A DNA stretch of 64,000 nucleotides from Ruminococcaceae bacterium UBA6353 (GTDB lineage Bacteria; Bacillota; Clostridia; Oscillospirales; Acutalibacteraceae): positions 1 to 64,000 of the forward strand of contig DJRT01000023.1 in the NCBI GenBank assembly GCA_002437905.1, read 5' to 3'. The first letter of the stretch is position 1. Each line of letters begins with the position of its first letter. Below the pieces are notes generated by a model, which saw only the letters and a program-made list of their open reading frames with translations, did not search any database and was not told the DNA's origin. Made by a program: the position numbers and the translations under genes. This document shows, one piece after another, positions 57,633 to 64,000 of the stretch.

Positions 57633-59873
57633 CTATCCGATATTCTCCGCCCGTCTTATATAGGCCTCCTGCTCCTCACGGCTCAGATTGTTCCAAAGCA
57701 CATTCCAGCCGCAGACCCTGACCTGCAGGTTTTTGTATTTTTCCGGGTTTTTCTGTGCATCGCGCAATGTTTCGGAATTAAAGATGTTGAATTGCATTGT
57801 CAGACCACCGCTTTCCATATAATTCTTAAGCAATGCCTTAAAAACGCACAGCCCGTCGTCTCCCTCCACAGCTGACGGGTGGAGCATTATATCAAGACCG
57901 AAAGACTCACGGAAGTTGGTCGGAGTTAAATTCAGAGCAGACTCAATAAGCGCAGTCGCACCGTTTTTATCCATACCGTCGCACGGAGAGCCATTTTTGG
58001 AAAGAATGTCGCCGTTTTTTCTGCCGTCTGCCGAGGCCAGGGTTTTCCTTCCCTGTTCGATAAACTGGCGCGCAGAGTGCATATCAACTTTATAAACGCC
58101 GCCGCGTCCGTTCGGCATATTGCTTACCCGTGATGAGAAAAAGTCGGCAATCGCCGCAGCGTAAATATCTGTTATTTCATCATGATTTCCGTATTTATGG
58201 GCGTTATTTCGTATTTTAAGGCACAACTTTTCATAACCGTTCCAATTGGCGTCAAGCGCGTCGGAAAGCTCCTTTAAAGTTACTGTTTTATCATCGTAAA
58301 CAAATTTTTTAACCGCCATAAGACTATCAACAGCGCTTGCAAACGCACAGCAAAGCAATGCGGTGTTATTGAATTTCAAGCCGTTGAAATAGGCGTCCCT
58401 TCCGCATTTCAAAGCATGCTCCGTTGTTGCGGAAAACATTGAGGATGGGTTTACATAGCTTAAAAATCTATCCTGATCGTTGGATATTTCAATCGTCTTT
58501 TCAATAAGATATTCCAATTGCTTTAAAAATGCCCCATAAAAATCCTCAAATGAGACAAATTCGGTAAGCTCACCGGTTTTAATTCCAACCTGCTCTTTTA
58601 TGCCCTTATCAAAACCGTTTGAAAAAACATATTCAACCGCCTTGGCGCAGTTTATATACCCCTCACCGGTGCTCGATTCGTTCGCTCTCACACCTGTTTC
58701 ATAGCAGCCGCGAATATCCATATCCAGCGCTTCTTCATATGTAGCGCCGTAGCCCATAACCGCTTTCATCATTCCTGGTTCACAGCAAAAAACAATGCTT
58801 GCGTTTTTGCGGCGCACCATATCAAAGGCTTTATTTAAAAGTCTTTCGGGTGTGTTGCGGTTGATCTTAAGCTGGATCTTCGGATTGTATATTTCCAGCT
58901 CATCGTAGACAGCCAGAATATCGTCGGAAAGCGCATTGTACCTCGTTCCGCCGTCCGGGGCGGTCCCGCCAAGGTAGAACGGCTGCCCCCAGTAATTCCC
59001 GATTGCCGACCACTGCAGAAGAAAATAGGCCAAAAGCGTCCGTATTTCCTCCCGTGTATACTTTCCGGTCTTCAGATCGTTTTCATAAAACCGGTACAGC
59101 GTCCGGTCAAGGCCGTTGCCGAGAGACCGCACCTGAAACCCGTCAACGCTCTCCGAGATAATAAAATACAGCAGGATCAGCTGCATAGCCTCGTAAATAT
59201 CCGTCGGCGCACCGTCACGCAGGGTCTCAAGGCACCCGGCAATCCTGGCCGCTTTCTTGTGCCGGAGCATCACTGCGTAGCGGTACATCCGGTCGATCAG
59301 CGCAATAATGGCGTCATATTCTATCGCGATCCCATCGAAAAACGCGGCCATTTCCTCCGTCAGCGTCCCATCCTTCAGGTGTTTTTCCCGGTATTTCTGC
59401 GCCCGCTCCTTTATCCCCGTAAAGCCCAGGTGCATGAGCGATTCCCAATCCGGGACCACATGATCGTAGTCTGTCCAATTTGCCACCGCACCCGATTCAT
59501 TAAACAGGCCGGCGTTTTTCAGGGTCGCCGGATCGCGTTTCTTCTGCGTTTCGCCCTGCCACACATCGCTGGTAACGGAATTGGCCAGCCGGCCAAGCGA
59601 ATAGAGCCCCACGAAATAATCGTGTTCATTGATATAGAGCCGCTCCGTTTCCAGCACATACTTTATCGCCATTGCCCGCGCCACCGGGTGGGGCATTGTA
59701 CTAAGCGCCGGCTGCAGCGCCTTCAGCCCGGTGAGTATCTCTTCATCGTCCATACCGGTCTCCTCGGCATAGCCGATGCCGTGATAGGCCATCCGGTTCA
59801 GAGGATCAAAGGGTTCGTCTGTGCGGTGATACTTATTTTCGATCCACTCTCGGTCGGTTTTATCTAACAGCAT
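57633..59873 (-). CDS. Glycyl-radical enzyme of unassigned specificity (PFL-like)
   Basis: A 746-aa radical enzyme. The C-terminal radical site VRVCGWNVLWNNLS puts the radical glycine at 722. The active-site strand reads DMDIRGCYETGVRANES with the thiyl Cys390 and the Glu392 seen in non-PFL members (CxE). After the Cys-x-Glu, the glycerol and choline enzymes have a Pro (VEP); here it is YET, so it is neither of these by this motif. I cannot assign a substrate; possibilities include a decarboxylase, dehydratase or C-S/C-N lyase. An AraC regulator is divergent. Base composition is uneven: 58501-58560 has 17 G+C of 60, while 59341-59400 has 33 of 60. Confidence 0.88.
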   Translation of the reverse strand: MLLDKTDREWIENKYHRTDEPFDPLNRMAYHGIGYAEETGMDDEEILTGLKALQPALSTMPHPVARAMAIKYVLETERLYINEHDYFVGLYSLGRLANSVTSDVWQGETQKKRDPATLKNAGLFNESGAVANWTDYDHVVPDWESLMHLGFTGIKERAQKYREKHLKDGTLTEEMAAFFDGIAIEYDAIIALIDRMYRYAVMLRHKKAARIAGCLETLRDGAPTDIYEAMQLILLYFIISESVDGFQVRSLGNGLDRTLYRFYENDLKTGKYTREEIRTLLAYFLLQWSAIGNYWGQPFYLGGTAPDGGTRYNALSDDILAVYDELEIYNPKIQLKINRNTPERLLNKAFDMVRRKNASIVFCCEPGMMKAVMGYGATYEEALDMDIRGCYETGVRANESSTGEGYINCAKAVEYVFSNGFDKGIKEQVGIKTGELTEFVSFEDFYGAFLKQLEYLIEKTIEISNDQDRFLSYVNPSSMFSATTEHALKCGRDAYFNGLKFNNTALLCCAFASAVDSLMAVKKFVYDDKTVTLKELSDALDANWNGYEKLCLKIRNNAHKYGNHDEITDIYAAAIADFFSSRVSNMPNGRGGVYKVDMHSARQFIEQGRKTLASADGRKNGDILSKNGSPCDGMDKNGATALIESALNLTPTNFRESFGLDIMLHPSAVEGDDGLCVFKALLKNYMESGGLTMQFNIFNSETLRDAQKNPEKYKNLQVRVCGWNVLWNNLSREEQEAYIRRAENIG

Positions 59874-59941
59874 CCTCCATCACTCCTTTGCCGATACTGT
59901 ATCACACAGCCGGTCGGAATGGAATGAACCAATCGCCACAC

Positions 59942-59969
59942 TTGACTTATTCGCTACACATAGTATACT
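59942..59969 (+). promoter_or_regulatory. Promoter of the AraC regulator of the glycyl-radical operon
   Basis: TTGACT (59942-59947), 16-bp spacer, TATACT (59964-59969). The 9-mer ATACTGTAT at 59965-59973 overlaps the -10 and recurs at 59894-59902 in front of the divergent operon, so the regulator may bind both. Confidence 0.6.
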
Positions 59970-59991
59970 GTATGCATGGAGGGGAAAGCCG

Positions 59992-60783
59992 ATGAACCTT
60001 TTAGAAACAGACTTCTATGTCACCAGACCGACACTGGCAATTCATGTTCCATTCGGCACAGGCGAGCCGATACACAACAACCGACCATCACACGGATTAG
60101 CGTTTTTTGCCGGCGGTGTATATCGCTACACCTTTGAAAATACAAAGACCATAACCTGTCAAAAGGGCGATCTGATCTACATGCCGCAGGGCAGCAACTA
60201 TACAGTAGCTACGCAGGGCCACGCAGAGGGTGCAGCCAAAAGCGTTTTTGCGATCAATTTTCTGATATCCTCCAACGAACGCTTTGAACCGTTCAAGCTC
60301 CCGCTGAAAAATCCCGCAAGGCTCGGGGCGTTGTTTGAATCGGCGGAAAGAGCCTGGATAAAAAAAGACACCGGCTACACCGACGCCGTTCTTTCGGACC
60401 TGTACGGGATCCTCTCACTTTCGAGAAAGGAATATCGCTCCAGCTATTACGGCAGCAAGTACAAAACGCTCATTTCCCCTGCCGTAAGCTATATCGGCAA
60501 TCATTATACCCATGAAAAAATATCCGTCGAAAAGCTTGCTGCCCTATGCGGGATCAGTGTTTCCTATCTCCGCAGGCTTTTTGGCTGCTGCTACGGTGTG
60601 TCGCCGGTAGAATACATCACCAATCTGCGCCTGGCCTACGCCAGAGAGCTCCTCTGCTCGGAGGAGTTTTCCGTAGCGGCAGCCGCCGAGAATGCAGGCT
60701 TTAATGATATTTCGTATTTCAGCCGCACATTCAAAAGACACTTCGGGGTATCGCCGGCAAATCTGATGAAAAGCGAAAGGTAA
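59992..60783 (+). CDS. AraC-family regulator with cupin domain
   Basis: A 263-aa regulator. The cupin-like N-terminal half (about 20-100: YRYTFENTKTITCQKGDLIYMPQGSNYTV) probably senses an inducer. The C-terminal HTH pair is at about 165-263: ISVEKLAALCGISVSYLRRLFGCCYGVSP and FSVAAAAENAGFNDISYFSRTFKRHFGVSP. It is divergent from the glycyl-radical operon with 118 bp between and is the likely activator. GGAGGGGAA precedes the ATG. Confidence 0.86.
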   Translation: MNLLETDFYVTRPTLAIHVPFGTGEPIHNNRPSHGLAFFAGGVYRYTFENTKTITCQKGDLIYMPQGSNYTVATQGHAEGAAKSVFAINFLISSNERFEPFKLPLKNPARLGALFESAERAWIKKDTGYTDAVLSDLYGILSLSRKEYRSSYYGSKYKTLISPAVSYIGNHYTHEKISVEKLAALCGISVSYLRRLFGCCYGVSPVEYITNLRLAYARELLCSEEFSVAAAAENAGFNDISYFSRTFKRHFGVSPANLMKSER

Positions 60784-60789
60784 AAAAAT

Positions 60790-60825
60790 AAAATCGGCAA
60801 GCATCTGGCGATGCTTGCCGATTTT
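60790..60825. terminator. Terminator shared by the AraC gene and the initiator tRNA
   Basis: AAAATCGGCAAGCATC (60790-60805) pairs with GATGCTTGCCGATTTT (60810-60825), loop TGGC. It starts directly after the CCA of the minus-strand tRNA, and it also ends the AraC gene on the plus strand. Confidence 0.88.
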
Positions 60826-60826
60826 C

Positions 60827-60901
<75 letters not shown>

Positions 60902-61039
60902 CTATATGCCCTCCGCTGAGTGCTTAGCTATTATAGCGCAACCGGCGGAAAAAATCAAGTCTTTTTTTCAGTTTTTTTATTCCGGCAGAAAATTCCTCCC
61001 GACCTTCCCAACAAAAAGCGAAAACCGGACGGTCTTTTA

Positions 61040-61068
61040 TTGCTTTTTTCGACCATCTGTGGTATGAT
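61040..61068 (+). promoter_or_regulatory. Promoter of the YfhO-family gene
   Basis: TTGCTT (61040-61045), 17-bp spacer, TATGAT (61063-61068). The start is about 50 nt before the ATG. Confidence 0.55.
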
Positions 61069-61119
61069 TTAAGTGTGTGTCTATCCATTCTGCCATTCTG
61101 CGCAAACAGGAGGTATTCC

Positions 61120-63657
61120 ATGACCCGCTCACTGCAAAAAGAAAAAAGCCTGGCGCACATTGCCTTTTTGCTCACGCTTGGCATGGCGCTGTTGCTGTTT
61201 CTGCCTTTTGTGATCTACAATCGCGGCTACTTCATCTATTACGGCGATTATAACGCCCAACAGATCCCATTTTACCGCCTGGCGCACGAAGCCGTGCGCA
61301 GCGGCAATATCGGCTGGAGCTGGACGACCGATCTTGGCGCCAATTTTATTGGCTCCTATTCCTTCTATCTGCTCGGCAGCCCGTTCTTCTGGCTAACGCT
61401 GCTGTTCCCGGCCGCCGCTGTCCCCTACATGCTGGCGCCGCTGCTGGCACTGAAGATCGCCCTTGCCGGCCTGACGGCCTACGCCTATGCCCAGCGCTTT
61501 CTGCGGCCGCGGCTGGCCGTGCTGGCTGGTGTGCTGTACGCCTTCAGCGGGTTTTCCCTATACAATATATTTTTCAATCATTTTCATGAGGCCATGATCT
61601 GGTTCCCCCTGCTGCTGCTCGGCATAGAACAGTATATGCAGGAGGGGCGCCGCGGTCTGTTCGCCGTGGCGGTGCTGATGAGCGCCCTGTCCAACTACTA
61701 TTTCTTCATCGGGCAGGCCTTCTTTGTGATGCTCTACTGGATCGTCCGGGCCAGTGCCGGCGAATGGCAGCGGCTGCCGCGCCGGTTCTTCGGCCTGTGG
61801 CTGCAGGCGCTGATTGGGATAGCCGGCGCCGCTGTGCTGCTGCTGCCCTCCTACTACGCCGTCATCCAAAACAGCCGCGTTGATGCCCCGCTGGAGGGCT
61901 TCGGTCTGCTGATCTACGGCAGCCAGCAGCGGCTGTACGATATTCTGCACAGCTTTTTCTTCCCGCCGGAGCTGCCGGCCCGCGCCAATTTCTTCCCGGA
62001 CGCCAACAACAAATGGGCCTCCATGTCCGCATGGATCCCGGTTTTTGGCTGCACCGGCGTGATCGCGTATTTCCAGTCCCATCGCCACACCGATTGGCTG
62101 CGGCGAATGCTGACGGTGCTGTTCTTCTTCGCCGTGATCCCCGGTCTGAACGCGCTGTTCCAGCTGTTCAACCGCATCTACTACGCGCGCTGGTATTATA
62201 TGCTGCTGCTCATCCTCATTCTGGCCACCCTGCGCTGCTTTGAGGAAGAGGAAGCCGATCCGCCGGTCAATTGGCGGCGGGCGATCGGCTGGAGCGGCGG
62301 CTTCACCGCCGCGTTCATCCTCCTGATCGGCCTTGTGCCGAAAAGCTGGAAGCCGGACGAAGAGACCGGTAAGCTTACCATCGGGCTGGAAAGCGATCCC
62401 CCGGTGTTCTGGCTGTACGCTGCCATCGCCGCAGCCTGCCTGCTGCTGACCGGCCTGCTGGTGTGGCTCTGGCGCTACCGGCGGCAGGAATTCATCGGCT
62501 GGTGCACCGTGGCCTGTGTCGGCGTTTCGCTGCTGTTTGGCTGGGGCTATCTCAGCATGGGCAAATACCTGTCCAACTACCCCGATGATTATGTCATTGA
62601 CAAGCTGATCCAAAGCCCCGGCTTCACAAAAACGGATGATACGGTCTTCTACCGCACCGATATGTACAAGGGCATGGACAATCAGGGGATGTATTGGGGC
62701 ATCCCCTGCATCCAGGCCTTCCACAGCATCGTCCCCGGCCCGGTGATGGATTTTTACAATTCCATCGGCGTGGAGCGCACTGTGGCCTCCCGCCCCGGAA
62801 CGGAGGTCTACGCCATCCGCAGCCTGCTTTCGGTGCGCTATTTGTTTGATTATGCGCAGCTTTCCGACGATGTCCAGCTGTACTATAAGGAGGCCGACGA
62901 TTTCTTCAGCGTTGAGGGCGTTACCGCCATGGACGGCTGGAAGCTGATCGGCACCGAAAACGGCTATAACATCTATGAGAATGAGAATTTTATTCCCATG
63001 GGCTTTACCTATGATGGGTACATCACCCGCTCGGAGTACGAGGAGCTGACGGAGGCCACCCGCCAGCTGGCACTGCTCAAGGCGCTGGTCGTGGAGGACG
63101 AGGACGCACAGAAGATCTCCCTGCCGCATCTCAGCACAAATGCCATGTGGTTCATTCCATCGGAGTATGCGCAGGATTGCCGCAGCCGCGCGGCCGGCGC
63201 CGCCTCCTCCTTCACCACGGATAACCGCGGCTTCTCGGCAACGATCTCCCTCTCGCAGGCGCAGCCGGTGTTCTTCAGCGTTCCCTATGAGAACGGCTGG
63301 ACAGCCACCGTGAACGGGCAGCCAGCCGAGATCCTGCAGGCCAATGTCGGCTTTATGGCCGTCAATTGCCCCGCGGGTGAAGATGTGGAGATCCGTTTCA
63401 CCTATGAAACACCCGGCCTGCGTACCGGCGCGCTGATCTCCGCCGGTGGGCTGCTGGCGCTGCTGCTGTACCTGCTGTGCAGCGTCCCGGTCAACCGCCG
63501 CGCACACACAACCGCCGCGATTGCCCCGCAGTCGCTTGAGCTGCCGCCGCTGCAGCCCGCTGCACAGGAGCATCCGCCCGTCGGGCCGGACGAGATCGAC
63601 CCCTTTACCATTTACCAACCAAATCCCACCGATACACAAACAGAAAAGGAAGAGTGA
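61120..63657 (+). CDS. YfhO-family membrane protein (glycosyltransferase-like)
   Basis: An 845-aa membrane protein. A dozen or more TM helices lie in the first two-thirds, starting IAFLLTLGMALLLFLPFVIY; an outside loop GDYNAQQIPFYRLAHEAVRSG carries the polar residues typical of GT-C-fold proteins. FVEVR is absent but RIYYARWYYMLLLILIL and FSGFSLYNIFFNHFHEAMIWFPLLLLGIEQYM follow the YfhO pattern. A soluble part (about 500-770) and a last TM follow, then a Pro-rich tail. YfhO is needed in Bacillus and Listeria for decoration of lipoteichoic acid, so a role in cell-envelope sugars is likely. ATG 61120 has AGGAGG upstream. Confidence 0.82.
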   Translation: MTRSLQKEKSLAHIAFLLTLGMALLLFLPFVIYNRGYFIYYGDYNAQQIPFYRLAHEAVRSGNIGWSWTTDLGANFIGSYSFYLLGSPFFWLTLLFPAAAVPYMLAPLLALKIALAGLTAYAYAQRFLRPRLAVLAGVLYAFSGFSLYNIFFNHFHEAMIWFPLLLLGIEQYMQEGRRGLFAVAVLMSALSNYYFFIGQAFFVMLYWIVRASAGEWQRLPRRFFGLWLQALIGIAGAAVLLLPSYYAVIQNSRVDAPLEGFGLLIYGSQQRLYDILHSFFFPPELPARANFFPDANNKWASMSAWIPVFGCTGVIAYFQSHRHTDWLRRMLTVLFFFAVIPGLNALFQLFNRIYYARWYYMLLLILILATLRCFEEEEADPPVNWRRAIGWSGGFTAAFILLIGLVPKSWKPDEETGKLTIGLESDPPVFWLYAAIAAACLLLTGLLVWLWRYRRQEFIGWCTVACVGVSLLFGWGYLSMGKYLSNYPDDYVIDKLIQSPGFTKTDDTVFYRTDMYKGMDNQGMYWGIPCIQAFHSIVPGPVMDFYNSIGVERTVASRPGTEVYAIRSLLSVRYLFDYAQLSDDVQLYYKEADDFFSVEGVTAMDGWKLIGTENGYNIYENENFIPMGFTYDGYITRSEYEELTEATRQLALLKALVVEDEDAQKISLPHLSTNAMWFIPSEYAQDCRSRAAGAASSFTTDNRGFSATISLSQAQPVFFSVPYENGWTATVNGQPAEILQANVGFMAVNCPAGEDVEIRFTYETPGLRTGALISAGGLLALLLYLLCSVPVNRRAHTTAAIAPQSLELPPLQPAAQEHPPVGPDEIDPFTIYQPNPTDTQTEKEE

Positions 63658-63662
63658 GCATT

Positions 63663-64000
63663 ATGCACTATGACATCATCATCGTCGGCGCCGGTCCGGC
63701 CGGTATTTTCACCGCCCTGGAGCTGCTGCGCCGCGGCTATCACATTGACGACGGCCACCGCATTCTGCTGGTGGAAAAGGGCAAGGCCGTGGAAAAGCGT
63801 CACTGCCCCAAGGCCGAGGTCGGCCACTGCGTCAGCTGCAAGCCCAGCTGCGCCATCACCACCGGTTTCTCCGGCGCCGGCGCCTTCTCAGACGGCAAGC
63901 TCAGCCTCTCCCATGAGGTGGGCGGCGATCTTCCCAGCCTCATCGGTGAGGAGCTGGCGCAGGAGCTGATCAACTACACCGACGGTATCTATCTGGAATT
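63663..64000 (+). CDS. FAD-dependent dehydrogenase, N-terminal part (cut by the window end)
   Basis: 112 residues are visible from ATG 63663, and the gene runs out of the window. YDIIIVGAGPAGIFTALELLRRG is the FAD-binding motif, then ILLVEKGKAVEKRHCP and a cysteine-rich CVSCKPSCAITTGFSGAGAFSDGKLSLS, typical of the large FAD-utilising dehydrogenase group of Clostridia (NAD(FAD)-utilising, geranylgeranyl-reductase-like fold). The substrate is unknown. AGGAAGAG precedes the start, 5 bp after the YfhO stop, so the two genes are probably one operon. Confidence 0.8.
   Translation, partial: MHYDIIIVGAGPAGIFTALELLRRGYHIDDGHRILLVEKGKAVEKRHCPKAEVGHCVSCKPSCAITTGFSGAGAFSDGKLSLSHEVGGDLPSLIGEELAQELINYTDGIYLE

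Overview
The window looks like a chromosomal stretch of a GC-rich anaerobic Clostridia member, probably Oscillospirales/Ruminococcaceae-like. Supporting signs are a class III (oxygen-sensitive) ribonucleotide reductase, a second glycyl-radical enzyme, many ferredoxin-type proteins, diadenylate cyclase CdaA/CdaR, YfhO, an Rrf2 regulator, AGGAGG-type ribosome binding sites and InlB/beta-helix surface proteins. The assignment is inferred from gene content only.

Layout. 1-3.6 kb is the right end of an integrative element: a sigma-like factor, a highly structured non-coding stretch, a 62-aa protein and a large serine recombinase whose 3' end runs directly into an N-terminally truncated GNAT gene, which looks like the insertion scar. 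3.6-8.5 kb holds a 69-aa XRE regulator, a divergent candidate small RNA of about 190 nt, nrdG, nrdD with a fused glutaredoxin-like tail, and a thioredoxin reductase. 8.5-25.5 kb, all on the minus strand, is a galactose-type sugar locus: mglBAC, a three-gene sensing module (response regulator, histidine kinase, sugar-binding lipoprotein), an aldo/keto reductase, a GH16-like lipoprotein and a 1432-aa carbohydrate-binding surface protein. 25.7-32 kb carries cdaAR, a cysteine desulfurase with a DUF3343 protein, an Rrf2 regulator, cysK and tcdA; the last two share a palindromic operator.

32.1-39.9 kb holds two small redox operons: esterase, FAD oxidoreductase and ferredoxin with a divergent AraC regulator, and MerR, two Fe-S aldo/keto reductases, an ECF S-component and DUF1893. 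40.0-45.5 kb is a TetR-headed cluster of eight genes combining two methyltransferases, an acetyltransferase, an ATC-hydrolase-like protein and three membrane proteins; its product is unknown. 45.5-49.8 kb is a TetR regulator overlapping a 1220-aa beta-helix surface protein with a 57-bp tandem repeat. 50.0-51.4 kb encodes a GtrA-HAD fusion. 51.4-56.6 kb is an MMPL/RND exporter operon with a divergent TetR. 56.7-60.8 kb is a glycyl-radical enzyme with its activase and a divergent AraC regulator. The window ends with an initiator tRNA-Met, a YfhO-family protein and the start of an FAD-dependent dehydrogenase.

The recurring theme is one regulator per small operon: XRE, Rrf2, AraC (two), MerR, TetR (three) and one two-component system. 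For most of these a consensus promoter and candidate operator can be read directly. The best candidates for undescribed biology are the XRE/small-RNA divergent unit, the structured RNA of the integrative element, the TetR-methyltransferase-ATC hydrolase cluster, and the unassigned glycyl-radical enzyme.
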